NCBI RefSeq assembly: GCF_001656295.1
Contig: NZ_LXHE01000006.1
Location: forward strand, 1 to 64,000
From: Moraxella catarrhalis
GTDB lineage: Bacteria > Pseudomonadota > Gammaproteobacteria > Pseudomonadales > Moraxellaceae
Length of the DNA stretch: 64,000 bases
Reading direction: 5' to 3'
The notes below the pieces were generated by a model. It ran no database searches, was not told the DNA's origin, and worked only from the letters and a program-made list of their open reading frames with translations. The translations under genes were made by a program, and so were the position numbers. How positions within the stretch are numbered: the first letter of the stretch is position 1; each line of letters starts with the position of its first letter. Shown here piece after piece: positions 18,189 through 27,866 of this stretch.

Positions 18189-18216
18189 AAGCCGCCAGTT
18201 AGGCGGCTTTTGTTTT
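18189..18216 (+). terminator. Terminator of the Anbu operon
   Basis: The stem AAGCCGCC / GGCGGCTT with a 5-base loop is followed by TTGTTTTG. It starts 6 bases after the Anbu stop and overlaps the final codons of the convergent RND gene. Confidence 0.75.
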
Positions 18217-21200
18217 GAACCATTTTCCCAAATCGTCCATCAACGCATAAAACACAGGAATCACCACCAAGCTTAATAATGTTGAGGTGATTAAACCACC
18301 AATGACCGCTGATGCCATTGGGCGGCTAAATGTTGAATCAACCCCACCCAATCCGATCACCAAAGGCAACATGCCTGCACCCATGGCTATGGTTGTCATG
18401 ATGATGGGCTGGGCGCGCTTGCGACACGCATCAATGAGCGCATCAAAGCGACTTAAGCCTTGTTCATCTTGAGCAATGATGGCATAATCCACCAATAAAA
18501 TGGAGTTTTTGGTGGCAATACCCATGAGTAAAATCAGCCCAATCATCGCAGGCATCGACATACTGCTGCCTGTCACGATCAGACCCACAAATGCCCCACC
18601 AATGGACAAAGGCAGCGCCATCAAAATGGTCAATGGCTGAAGCACGCGATGAAACAGCAGCATCAGCACCGCAAAAATACAAAACACCCCAACCGCCATC
18701 GCAAGCACAAAGCCTGAAAACAGCTCCGCCATGTCTTCTGCTTGCCCTTCATCGATAATACGAACGCCATTAGGCAGGTTCTGCATAATTTGGGTGGATT
18801 TGACACTATCAATCAGATCGCCCAAAGAGGCATCTTTGGTAGGCAATACTGTAATTTTTATGGCACGCTCACGGTCTAGACGGCTAATACTTGCCTCACC
18901 TGTGGTGAATTTTAAAGATGCGACATCTTTTATCTGAACAGGCACCGCCTTTGAGCTTGGTACATAAAGATTGGATAAAGTAGTTAAACTTTGCTTATCT
19001 TCATGGCTTAAGCGAGTCACAATAGGCACTTGGCGAGTATCTAGACTAAGCTTTGGTAAGGCATTATCATAATCACCTTGGGTAGCAACACGCAATGTAT
19101 TTGCCAAATCTGCTGTTGTGACGCCTTTATCCGCCATGCTCAGCTCATTAGGAATAACTGACAGCTCAGGTCTGGGCAAAGAGCGATTATTGATGACGCT
19201 TGCCACTGTCGGCAGCGCACGGATTTGGCTGATGATGGCTTGGGTGGTGGCGTCAAGCTGCGCTTTATCCGCGCCCGTCACCGAAAACACATAACCTGCC
19301 TCGCCGCCGCCTGTCGAGATACCAACATTAAAGCGCGCGGACGGCACTGTCAATAATGCTTGATTGATTTGGGATTCGATGTCCACTTTGCTTGCGCGTA
19401 AAGTGCGGTCAGAAAGCTTAACATCAAGCTTTGCGGTATTGACCGATCCACTACGCATACTACTTGGGTCGCCCGAGCCGTGTGATGAACCCACTGTTAA
19501 TAAGACACTTTCAACCCCCTTGACCGCTTTGACTTTATTGACCGCCATTTGGGCGATACGCAGCGTATCATCAAAGGTTGCATCAGGTGTCAGCTCAATG
19601 CTAACTTGGGTTTGATTCATCTCATCAGGTGGAATGAACGCCGATGGCAAAAGCCCTGCCAACATGAGCGAACCCACAAAAAACCCCACCGCCATCAGCA
19701 CCGTCATGGCACGGTGTTTGAGCGTCCATGCCACGACTTTCAGATAATTTTTCATCAATTTACCAGCAGGTTTTTGGGTATGAATGGATGGGCGTAAAAT
19801 ATACGCTGCCATCATCGGTGTCAGCAGGCGAGCAACCAACAGTGAAATAAAAATTGCAATAACCGCCGTCCAACCAAATTGGCTAAAAAACTGCCCCACA
19901 ACTCCGCTCATAAATGCCGTTGGCAAAAATACCGCAATCAGCGTAAAAGTTGTTGCAACGACCGCAAGCCCAATCTCATCAGCCGCCTCAATGGCAGCTT
20001 GCATGGGGGATTTACCCATATTAAGATGGCGAACAATATTTTCAATCTCTACAATCGCATCATCCACCAAAACACCAATCACCAAAGTCAATGCCAGCAG
20101 CGAAATCATGTTTAAGCTAAAACCAAACAAATACATGATAAAAAAAGTTGGAATAATAGACAATGGCAATGCCGTGGCTGCCACAAAAGTGGCTCGCCAA
20201 TCTCTTAAAAAGATAAATACCACAATCACCGCTAAAATACAGCCTTCAATCAACATACGCATTGTTGCTTGATAGCTTTCTTCGATGGGTGCAGCATAAT
20301 CAACGATTTTTTCGATTTTCAGGTCAGTCATTTGAGCCTGTAAGTCAGCCAAGGCATCATCAACTGCGGTCACCACGGAGGTCTCGCTTGCACCTTTTGA
20401 GCGTGTGATACTAAATGCCACCACCTCTTCACCATCAAGCTTTGCTAAAGATGTCATATCAGCATGGGTATCTTCAATAACCACTAAACTACCCAATCGC
20501 ACCGCTGTTCCTGTTGGTGTGGTGATTTGTAGGTCATTTAATTCCTGAACCCGTTGACCTGAACCTAGTATGCGTATTATCTGAATCTGATTGCCAATCT
20601 TTGCTTCACCGCCTGAAGCATCTTGCCATTTGGCATAAATCTGCCGAGCCAGCTGGCTGATGGGCATGGATAAGCTTGTCATCATATCCATCTTAGGCTG
20701 TATCAAAATCTGCCGCTCAACGCCACCAATACGGCTGACACTTCCCACCCCAGCGATATTTGATAATTGCTTGGTAATCGTATCGTCGACAAACCATGAT
20801 AATTTGGTATCGCTCATGCCCTGTACAGCAACCGAATATGTCGCCACAGGAAACCCTGCTGTAGAGACTTTTGAGATGATGGGTGGATTGGCAGCAGCAG
20901 GTAATTGCCCTTGAACTTCGCTGACAGCTGAACGCACATCGTCAAGTGCTTCATCATTCGGTTTTTCAAGCTCAAAGACCGTAAAAATGGTTACCGCACC
21001 TGTTTGTAGTGTGGTACGAATGCTTTTAACGCCCTCAATATTGGCAAGTTTATTTTCAACTTTTTTGGCAACATCATTTTCAAGCTGGTCAGGCGATGCT
21101 CCCGCCAAAGTAATGGTTGTTACCACCCCCGGTAGGTCAATATCAGGAAATTGCTGAATTTTCATTTGTAAAAATCCATAAATTCCCAAAATCATCATCA

Positions 21201-21258
21201 AGGTAAAAAATAAAATGGCAACCAAAGGATTTTTGATAGAATAAGCCGAAATATTCAT
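18199..21258 (-). CDS. RND multidrug efflux pump, inner-membrane subunit (HAE1/AcrB type)
   Basis: This 1019-residue proton-driven exporter should form a trimer spanning inner membrane and periplasm. It has the duplicated RND layout: one N-terminal helix, a large periplasmic loop, six helices, then a second loop and helices. The conserved double aspartate of the proton relay is in GVLVDDAIVEIENI (TM4). The N-terminus MNISAYSIKNPLVAILF and the TM segment GVVGQFFSQFG fit the hydrophobe/amphiphile group rather than heavy-metal exporters. It starts 9 bases after the adaptor stop, with AAGGTG upstream. No outer-membrane channel gene is adjacent, so it probably borrows a TolC-like protein encoded elsewhere. 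Substrates are unknown. Confidence 0.93.
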   Translation of the reverse strand: MNISAYSIKNPLVAILFFTLMMILGIYGFLQMKIQQFPDIDLPGVVTTITLAGASPDQLENDVAKKVENKLANIEGVKSIRTTLQTGAVTIFTVFELEKPNDEALDDVRSAVSEVQGQLPAAANPPIISKVSTAGFPVATYSVAVQGMSDTKLSWFVDDTITKQLSNIAGVGSVSRIGGVERQILIQPKMDMMTSLSMPISQLARQIYAKWQDASGGEAKIGNQIQIIRILGSGQRVQELNDLQITTPTGTAVRLGSLVVIEDTHADMTSLAKLDGEEVVAFSITRSKGASETSVVTAVDDALADLQAQMTDLKIEKIVDYAAPIEESYQATMRMLIEGCILAVIVVFIFLRDWRATFVAATALPLSIIPTFFIMYLFGFSLNMISLLALTLVIGVLVDDAIVEIENIVRHLNMGKSPMQAAIEAADEIGLAVVATTFTLIAVFLPTAFMSGVVGQFFSQFGWTAVIAIFISLLVARLLTPMMAAYILRPSIHTQKPAGKLMKNYLKVVAWTLKHRAMTVLMAVGFFVGSLMLAGLLPSAFIPPDEMNQTQVSIELTPDATFDDTLRIAQMAVNKVKAVKGVESVLLTVGSSHGSGDPSSMRSGSVNTAKLDVKLSDRTLRASKVDIESQINQALLTVPSARFNVGISTGGGEAGYVFSVTGADKAQLDATTQAIISQIRALPTVASVINNRSLPRPELSVIPNELSMADKGVTTADLANTLRVATQGDYDNALPKLSLDTRQVPIVTRLSHEDKQSLTTLSNLYVPSSKAVPVQIKDVASLKFTTGEASISRLDRERAIKITVLPTKDASLGDLIDSVKSTQIMQNLPNGVRIIDEGQAEDMAELFSGFVLAMAVGVFCIFAVLMLLFHRVLQPLTILMALPLSIGGAFVGLIVTGSSMSMPAMIGLILLMGIATKNSILLVDYAIIAQDEQGLSRFDALIDACRKRAQPIIMTTIAMGAGMLPLVIGLGGVDSTFSRPMASAVIGGLITSTLLSLVVIPVFYALMDDLGKWFKTKAA

Positions 21259-21267
21259 GATATCACC

Positions 21268-22518
21268 TTAGCGTGTGTTGCCATGACTGGGGTTTAAAGC
21301 AGGTTTTGGCGCTTTACTGGTTTGATTATGATCCACATCTTGCCCGTTGATGGTTGCGACAATGACCAAATCATCATCATCTAAAAAACTGGCACTGGTT
21401 GCAACAATCAAGTCACTTTGCGGTAAATCATCTATTGCAACTTGATTGTCTTGTTGGGTGATGATGGTAATCTGCCGACGCTTGACTTGGTGATATGTCC
21501 GACCATCGTCACCGATATTTGGTATTAATTGCCAAACATAATCATAGCCATCTAAACTCATCAACGCACTAAGCGGAATGGCATTATATCTTTGAGCATC
21601 AAATAAAAACTCGCCAGATTGATACATGCCAACACTGGCACCGCTGCCTCTTGGCAGACGCACATGGACGGTGATATCTCGGCTATCATTGGTAACAGGA
21701 CTTAGGCGAGTAACCTCTCCTGTCACCTGCCGACCTGCAATCTCAACAGACGCCGTTTGGCCCACATGGATATTGGTGGCATCGGCAGGTGGCACGGCGG
21801 CTTGCCACTCAAGCGTGCCATCTATGATGATGCTAAATAGTGGAGCACCTGATACCACTGCACCAACTTGTGCATTTTTGGCACTGATTATGCCACTAAC
21901 AGGGGCAGTAATCAGACCTCGCTGCTGATTGGTGCGAGCACTGTCAACATTAGCTTGGGCGGCAGCAACATTCGCCTCAGCTTGTCGAAGCGCAGTACGA
22001 TAAGCATCGACCTCTTGGCGGCTCACCGCATCAATGGCTAACAATGGCTCAGTGCGCGCCAAATCGGCAGCCGCTTTTTCTTGTGCAGCGACCGCTGTGG
22101 CAAGCTCAGCTTCAGCAGAAGATAGCTGCTGCTCAAAGGTTCGTGTATCAAGTGTTGCAAGCACTTGCCCTGCTTTGACAAATTCACCAACTTCAACAAG
22201 CACCCGCTCGATGGCGACACCGCTGATCTGACTACCAACCTCCGCCGTCTCAACCGCAGCCACGACGCCATTAGCTGGCAGGTGATTTTTGATTGTGATC
22301 GGTGTGGGATGTACCGCTTCCACCGCCATCACTGCTGCGTTTTGGTTTTGGGCAGCTTGCTTGGACGGCGTCTCTTGGTTTGGTGATAACATAAATCGCC
22401 CAATGAGTACGCCAATAATCATACTCACCCCAAAAAATACAATCCATTGCCAAAGGGGTCGAGCAGGTGGTGACTTGTAATTTTGATTAGCAGTCATAAA
22501 AATACCATTTTCATCCAT
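21268..22518 (-). CDS. RND efflux periplasmic adaptor subunit (membrane fusion protein)
   Basis: This 416-residue AcrA-like adaptor links the pump to an outer-membrane channel. A single N-terminal membrane anchor (about residues 22-42) is followed by half of a lipoyl domain (NGVVAAVETAEVGSQISG). Next come an alanine/glutamine-rich coiled-coil hairpin (about 125-200), the second lipoyl half and beta-barrel domains. No lipobox cysteine is visible, so it is anchored by the helix. The start at 22518 has no clear ribosome site; an in-frame ATG at 22497 is an alternative. It is cotranscribed with the pump and lies 45 bases downstream of a Crp/Fnr-type regulator gene. Confidence 0.92.
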   Translation of the reverse strand: MDENGIFMTANQNYKSPPARPLWQWIVFFGVSMIIGVLIGRFMLSPNQETPSKQAAQNQNAAVMAVEAVHPTPITIKNHLPANGVVAAVETAEVGSQISGVAIERVLVEVGEFVKAGQVLATLDTRTFEQQLSSAEAELATAVAAQEKAAADLARTEPLLAIDAVSRQEVDAYRTALRQAEANVAAAQANVDSARTNQQRGLITAPVSGIISAKNAQVGAVVSGAPLFSIIIDGTLEWQAAVPPADATNIHVGQTASVEIAGRQVTGEVTRLSPVTNDSRDITVHVRLPRGSGASVGMYQSGEFLFDAQRYNAIPLSALMSLDGYDYVWQLIPNIGDDGRTYHQVKRRQITIITQQDNQVAIDDLPQSDLIVATSASFLDDDDLVIVATINGQDVDHNQTSKAPKPALNPSHGNTR

Positions 22519-22563
22519 TTAGTTAATGCTTATTTGTTCAGCATCAAAACGACCAAGCTTTAG

Positions 22564-23217
22564 TCATGCGCGCCGATGACCCAGTTTTTTGCGGATACGG
22601 GTGAGCATTTGGCGCGACATCCCCAAATAAGAGCTCAAATCAGAAACCGAAAGCCTGGCTGCCAATTTGGGATTTGTTTCAATAAATTTAACATAACGAG
22701 CCTGCCCATCGGTGATAAGCAGGCTGTCGATACGAGCGATGTTTTGTGCCAAGACTTGGGTCAGATTTTGGCTAATATAACGATAAAAAATCGGATAACG
22801 CTGACAGCAGTATTCATAATGTGCCAAATTAATGGCGATGATAATAGTCGGCTCAATGGTCTGCAGGCTATATCGGCAAGCCTCATCACCAAGAAACGCT
22901 TGATATTCACCAATACCATCACCTTCTTGCATAAAATGCACATTGACCACACTGCCTTGGTCGGACTGATATTCAAGCTTACACAATCCTGCCAAGATAA
23001 CGCCAATATGATCTTGTACCTGCCCTGCCACTTGCCAATAGCTTCTTGCAGGCAGCCGCTGTATCTGAAATCCTCTCACCACATCTTTGACTTGCTCTTC
23101 GCTCAGCTCAGGCATGGTATATGCCCAATGCTGTATCCATTTGTGGATGATTTGGCTGTCAGTCAAGCGTGTACAATCAGCAAATAATGCCAAGCTATAG
23201 TCATCAAACATTGACAT
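22564..23217 (-). CDS. Crp/Fnr-family transcriptional regulator
   Basis: This 217-residue regulator has an N-terminal cyclic-nucleotide-binding-type beta barrel (about 45-140) and a C-terminal helix-turn-helix, RLSVSDLSSYLGMSRQMLTRIRKKL. It lacks an FNR-type N-terminal cysteine cluster. The barrel contains cysteines at scattered positions only, so the signal it senses is not evident. The start overlaps the last 14 bases of recG (stop at 23204), so the two are probably translationally coupled. Because the RND adaptor and pump follow at once, it is a plausible local regulator of efflux, but the sequence does not prove this. Confidence 0.85.
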   Translation of the reverse strand: MSMFDDYSLALFADCTRLTDSQIIHKWIQHWAYTMPELSEEQVKDVVRGFQIQRLPARSYWQVAGQVQDHIGVILAGLCKLEYQSDQGSVVNVHFMQEGDGIGEYQAFLGDEACRYSLQTIEPTIIIAINLAHYEYCCQRYPIFYRYISQNLTQVLAQNIARIDSLLITDGQARYVKFIETNPKLAARLSVSDLSSYLGMSRQMLTRIRKKLGHRRA

Positions 23218-25300
23218 AATCTTTAGATTCCGGTAGCCAAGTATTCATAATTGCCAATGCTGTTGGCAGTTTATCAGAAGTTTTGATTAATTGGCGTGCA
23301 ATGTCACCTGCTGCCTCAAGCAGTGCCTCATCACGCACAATATCCGCCAAATAATAGCCCATATCTCCAGTTTGGCGTTTACCCAAAAGCTCGCCTGCAC
23401 CTCTTAGTTCTAGATCCTTTTGGGCAATGACAAAGCCATCGGTGCTGTCTTTGAGTACATTGAGTCGCTCAATGCCTGTTGGTGATAATGGCAGCTGATA
23501 TAGCAGCACACAAAAGCTTTTGGCAGATCCACGCCCAACACGCCCTCTTAGCTGATGCAACTGAGACAATCCTAAGCGTTCAGCATTTTCGATCACCATC
23601 AATGACGCATTGGGTACATCCACACCCACCTCGATCACGGTTGTGGCGATGAGTAAATCTATATCGCCTGCCTTAAACGCTTGCATCACCGCCTGTTTGT
23701 CGACAGCTTTCATCTTGCCATGCACAAGCCCTGTCCGAATATCAAGCCGATCGCTTAAATCCTCATAAGTCAGCTGAGCTGACTGCACATCCAAAGCCGA
23801 CGACTCCTCAACCAGTGGACACACCCAATACGCTTGCTTACCAGCCTGACAGTTGTCTTGTATACGCTCAATCACCTCATCTCGGCGATCTCGGTTAATC
23901 GTCACTGTGGTGATCGGCGTGCGGTTGGGTGGCAGCTCATCAATGATACTAACATCCATATCACCGTACATACTCATTGCAAGCGTCCTTGGAATGGGTG
24001 TGGCGGTCATCGTCAGCTGATGCGGTACTCCACCTGACACACCTTTATTGGTTAAGCGCAGACGCTGCTCTACCCCAAATCGGTGCTGCTCATCGATGAT
24101 GACAAGACCCAATTTGGCAAAAACAACCGTATCTGAAAACAGTGCATGAGTACCAACCACAATTTGCACCTGATTTTTTCTGATGGCATCTAGTGCTGCT
24201 GTACGCTCTTTGGCGGTTTGCTTACCTGCCAGCCACCCAACTCCAATCCCCAAAGGCTCAAACCACTTTTGAAAATTTATTAAATGCTGCTCTGCTAAGA
24301 TTTCCGTTGGTGCCATGACCGCCACCTGCCAACCACTATCTAGTGCATAGCATGCTGTCATCGCAGCCACCAGTGTCTTACCAGCACCAACATCGCCTTG
24401 GATGAGCCTGAGCATGGGGCGTGATGTTGCCATATCAGACACTGCCTCATCAATGACTCGCTTTTGGGCAGCGGTCAGCTCAAAGGGTAGGCTTGCCGCC
24501 AATTGCTTGGCAAGCGGGCTGATTGGGTCGCATTTGGGTGCTTTGTGCTGATAGACATTATTGCGCCGAAATAAAAAACTGACCTGATGTGCCACCAGCT
24601 CTTCGATGATAATACGGCGACAGGCGGGGTGAGTACGATCTTTAAGTCCTGCCAACAAAGCAGTTTGGCTAAAAATATCCGCATGCATCTCTGGCAGATG
24701 GATCGCCTCTAGCGCCGGCAGCAGATCGCCTGTCAACCCGACGCCCGCCGCCTTCAGCTCCGCGTCCGATAGGCAGTGGATGCCATCTTGCTGCACCGCT
24801 GTCAGTGCCAGACGCACCAGCTGCCTAAGTTTATTTTGATTGATGCCTTTGATGGTAGGGTAAATGGGCAACAGCCCAGACTCAAGCTTTTTTGTGCCTG
24901 TCAGATGATAGTCAGGATGAGACATCTGTGTGCCGTAGCGACTGACCTTGATCTCACCAAATACGGTGATTTTTGCCCCCACCGTCATTGTGGTTAATAA
25001 ACTTGGATAAGTATGAAAAAACCGAAGTGTAATCTCCCCTGTGGCATCCTCTAAGGTCACCGATAATCCTGTACGACTCTTTTCAACCCAAGTTACAACA
25101 CCCGCCACCAACGCACTCATACCATGACTAACATCCTTGATAGCAATGACACGACTACGGTCTTCATAATCTCGTGGCAGGTGCAAAAGCATATCAAAAA
25201 TACGATGAATGCCAAGCTCGACCAATCGCCCAGCCAGTGCCTGACCCACACCAGACAGTGCAGTCACAGGCAAATGAATGGTCATGACGGGCTTGGTCAT
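23204..25300 (-). CDS. recG: ATP-dependent DNA helicase RecG
   Basis: RecG reverses stalled replication forks and processes branched DNA. The order is a wedge/OB domain (about residues 1-190) and two superfamily 2 helicase lobes. Walker A is GDVGAGKT, and the DEXH box reads IIDEQHRFG. QLRGRVGRG is motif VI, and the tail has the conserved RecG GELLGKRQTG segment. The start is set at the ATG at 25300 (698 residues, E. coli 693). A GTG 12 bases upstream (25312) and an ATG at 25285 are alternatives. A perfect DnaA box TTATCCACA lies at 25305-25313, just upstream. The 3' end overlaps the Crp/Fnr-type gene. Confidence 0.95.
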   Translation of the reverse strand: MTKPVMTIHLPVTALSGVGQALAGRLVELGIHRIFDMLLHLPRDYEDRSRVIAIKDVSHGMSALVAGVVTWVEKSRTGLSVTLEDATGEITLRFFHTYPSLLTTMTVGAKITVFGEIKVSRYGTQMSHPDYHLTGTKKLESGLLPIYPTIKGINQNKLRQLVRLALTAVQQDGIHCLSDAELKAAGVGLTGDLLPALEAIHLPEMHADIFSQTALLAGLKDRTHPACRRIIIEELVAHQVSFLFRRNNVYQHKAPKCDPISPLAKQLAASLPFELTAAQKRVIDEAVSDMATSRPMLRLIQGDVGAGKTLVAAMTACYALDSGWQVAVMAPTEILAEQHLINFQKWFEPLGIGVGWLAGKQTAKERTAALDAIRKNQVQIVVGTHALFSDTVVFAKLGLVIIDEQHRFGVEQRLRLTNKGVSGGVPHQLTMTATPIPRTLAMSMYGDMDVSIIDELPPNRTPITTVTINRDRRDEVIERIQDNCQAGKQAYWVCPLVEESSALDVQSAQLTYEDLSDRLDIRTGLVHGKMKAVDKQAVMQAFKAGDIDLLIATTVIEVGVDVPNASLMVIENAERLGLSQLHQLRGRVGRGSAKSFCVLLYQLPLSPTGIERLNVLKDSTDGFVIAQKDLELRGAGELLGKRQTGDMGYYLADIVRDEALLEAAGDIARQLIKTSDKLPTALAIMNTWLPESKDYVNV

Positions 25301-25360
25301 AAATTTATCCACAAATGATGAAATGCAATCATGATTGTAAAATAATTCCGTTAAAAAAGC

Positions 25361-25392
25361 AAAAATCCGACCATTTTAGTCAGATTTTTTCT
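25361..25392 (-). terminator. Terminator of the cysHDN operon
   Basis: The stem AAAAATC-GAC / GTC-GATTTTT, with one mismatch, runs into T-rich DNA on the minus strand. It is about 20 bases after the cysN stop. Confidence 0.7.
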
Positions 25393-25409
25393 TTTTATCC
25401 CAAATCTAC

Positions 25410-26714
25410 TTAAAAATCTTGGGTCTCTTCTGCCAAAATCATCCCACCTGCCACGGTATGATAAGTCGCCTCATCAATCAAAATAAATGAGCCTGTGGCG
25501 GTATTTTGGGCGTAAGGGGTTGCCAAAATTGGCTTTTGTAAATGCATACTCACCTCACCAATGTCATTGATATTCAGCGTTGATTGATCAGCAAAATTTG
25601 ACAAAGTATGCACATCCCACACATGATGAATCTCATCAACCTTGGCAAAAACGGTTTGGGTGGTGTGTTTTAATAAATATTTACGGGCAGGATTTAAGGC
25701 ACGCTCATCAAACCAACACAATGTGGCACGCAGACGCTTGGTCGGCAGGGTCTGAGATGCCACCGAGACGATGCTGTCACCACGAGAGATGTCGATGTCA
25801 TCGGTGAGTGTGATGGTGATTTGTTCACCCACAGATGCTTGGCTGACGACACCATTGGGGCTGATAATCTCTTGGATATGGCTGATGCGACCCGATGGCT
25901 CAACACGCACTTTATCACCGACTAAAACGCTGCCTGATTCGATACGCCCTTGATAGCCACGAAAATCATCTTTTTTGTCGCCATCAGCACGCAACACATA
26001 CTGCACTGGCAAGTGAAACGCTGCCGTATCCGTCAAAACCGCTTCACCCACAGGCAAACTCTCCAATATCTCAAGTAACGCACCACCTTGATACCATGGT
26101 GTATTTTGGCTCTTATGGACGATATTATCACCATTTAGGGCAGAAACAGGCACAAATTTGACATCTTGTAAATCCAGCTGTGCCGCCAATTTTTTATACG
26201 CACACACAACGGTGCTAAATTTATTTTCATCAAAATTCAATAAATCCATCTTATTAATTGCCACGATAATATGAGGGCAGCGTAAATGCTTTAAGATGGC
26301 TGAATGCCGCTTAGTTTGTGGTAAAAGCTGAACTTCAGCTTGCCCAAAATCAATCTGTGATGCATCAATGAGTACCACCGCTGCATGAGCGGTCGAAGCA
26401 CCAGTAACCATATTGCGTGTGTACTGCTCATGCCCTGGTGTGTCGGCAATGATGAATTTACGCTTGGCTGTCGAAAAGTAGCGATACGCCACATCGATGG
26501 TAATGCCTTGCTCACGCTCTGCCAAAAGCCCATCGGTCAGTGCCGAAAAATCAATGGCATCACCTGCGGTTTTGGTGTTATTTAGATTGTAAAGTTGATC
26601 GGTCAGTAGTGCCTTACTGTCATAAAGCAGACGACCGATCAGGGTACTTTTGCCGTCATCAACGCTGCCTGCGGTGATAAATCTTAGCGGTGCATGGGTA
26701 TTTAGATGACTCAT
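25410..26714 (-). CDS. cysN: Sulfate adenylyltransferase subunit 1, CysN
   Basis: CysN is the GTPase subunit of ATP sulfurylase and drives CysD-catalysed activation of sulfate to APS. It is an EF-Tu-like protein with P-loop GSVDDGKST (16-24), DTPGHEQY and NKMDL, followed by two beta-barrel domains. At 434 residues it is somewhat shorter than E. coli CysN (475) and has no fused APS kinase. This fits the APS-type reductase encoded next to it, which needs no PAPS. It follows cysD by 140 bases on the same strand. Confidence 0.95.
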   Translation of the reverse strand: MSHLNTHAPLRFITAGSVDDGKSTLIGRLLYDSKALLTDQLYNLNNTKTAGDAIDFSALTDGLLAEREQGITIDVAYRYFSTAKRKFIIADTPGHEQYTRNMVTGASTAHAAVVLIDASQIDFGQAEVQLLPQTKRHSAILKHLRCPHIIVAINKMDLLNFDENKFSTVVCAYKKLAAQLDLQDVKFVPVSALNGDNIVHKSQNTPWYQGGALLEILESLPVGEAVLTDTAAFHLPVQYVLRADGDKKDDFRGYQGRIESGSVLVGDKVRVEPSGRISHIQEIISPNGVVSQASVGEQITITLTDDIDISRGDSIVSVASQTLPTKRLRATLCWFDERALNPARKYLLKHTTQTVFAKVDEIHHVWDVHTLSNFADQSTLNINDIGEVSMHLQKPILATPYAQNTATGSFILIDEATYHTVAGGMILAEETQDF

Positions 26715-26854
26715 CTGGCTGTCCTTTTGGCTGATAATCTGTTTGTGAATTTGCTTGTTTTAATACATTGATTGGCGATCAGCTTGTGGGGACGATGGCT
26801 CAATCAAGATTATTCAATTAAGATGATAAATTGTCTTACTATGTATTTGGTGTA

Positions 26855-27778
26855 TTAAAAATAGCCTTGTTTTTTGCGTACTTCCATCGCCGCTTCACTG
26901 ACTTGATCATCAAGGCGAGTGGCACTGCGTTCTGAAATCTCAACCACAGCAGTCTCTTGGATAATCTCTTTGGGCGTGACAGCAAGGCTTGCCACAGGGC
27001 AGGTGCATGAGATATCGCCCACAGTACGAAAACGCACTGAGCGGATTTCACTGACATCGCCATCGGCTTTTGGCGTCAATGGCGTAACAGGTACCAAAAG
27101 CCCGCCTTTTTCGACCACTTCTCGCTCATGAGCATAATAAATCGAAGGCAGATCAAGGTTTTCGCGCGCGATATACTGCCAAATGTCAAGTTCCGTCCAG
27201 TTTGAAATCGGAAATACACGCATATTCTCGCCTTGATGGTGCTTGGCGTTATACAAAGACCATAGCTCAGGACGCTGAGCTTTGGGGTCCCATTGACCAA
27301 ACTCATCACGAAATGAAAAAATCCGCTCTTTGGCACGCGCCTTTTCTTCGTCTCGGCGTGCACCGCCCATCAGGGCATCAAATTGGTGCGCCTCGATGGT
27401 TTCAAGCAAAGTTACCGCTTGAGCGCCGTTTCTTGAGTCGGTTTCTTTGCGCAGTACGACTGTGCCTTTGGCGATCGAGTCTTCGACATGACCGACCACC
27501 AAGCGGGCATTGAGCTTTTTGACCTGCTCATCACGAAACTCAATCACCTCAGGATAATTATGCCCTGTATCAATATGCACCAAAGGAAATGGCAGTGCCA
27601 CATCACGACCTTCGATGGCAAATGCCTTGCGCGCCAGTGCAAGCAGCACTACAGAGTCTTTGCCGCCTGAAAACAGCAAAGCAGGGTTACGGCACTCAGC
27701 GATCACTTCGCGGATGATGTAGATGGATTCTGCTTCAAGCCAATCCAAATGCTCATTTTGTAGGGTAGTTTTTGTCAT
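26855..27778 (-). CDS. cysD: Sulfate adenylyltransferase subunit 2, CysD
   Basis: CysD is the catalytic subunit of ATP sulfurylase, forming APS from ATP and sulfate in complex with CysN. The 307-residue protein carries the PP-loop SGGKDS (37-42), the conserved HIDTGHNYPEV, GGARRDEEKARAKER and the C-terminal KKQGYF ending typical of CysD. AGGT lies ahead of the ATG. It is the middle gene of cysH-cysD-cysN. Confidence 0.96.
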   Translation of the reverse strand: MTKTTLQNEHLDWLEAESIYIIREVIAECRNPALLFSGGKDSVVLLALARKAFAIEGRDVALPFPLVHIDTGHNYPEVIEFRDEQVKKLNARLVVGHVEDSIAKGTVVLRKETDSRNGAQAVTLLETIEAHQFDALMGGARRDEEKARAKERIFSFRDEFGQWDPKAQRPELWSLYNAKHHQGENMRVFPISNWTELDIWQYIARENLDLPSIYYAHEREVVEKGGLLVPVTPLTPKADGDVSEIRSVRFRTVGDISCTCPVASLAVTPKEIIQETAVVEISERSATRLDDQVSEAAMEVRKKQGYF

Positions 27779-27866
27779 GATAATTACCTGTCAATCTCAA
27801 TAAAATTTGTCTAAATCCTAGGCTTGTCTTTATAAAACGCTTAAAACCAAACACACTCGCCCAAAG

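Noticed and set aside
19784-20272. 162-codon plus-strand frame inside the RND pump gene
   Set aside because: It is a shadow of the transmembrane region of the pump in another frame.
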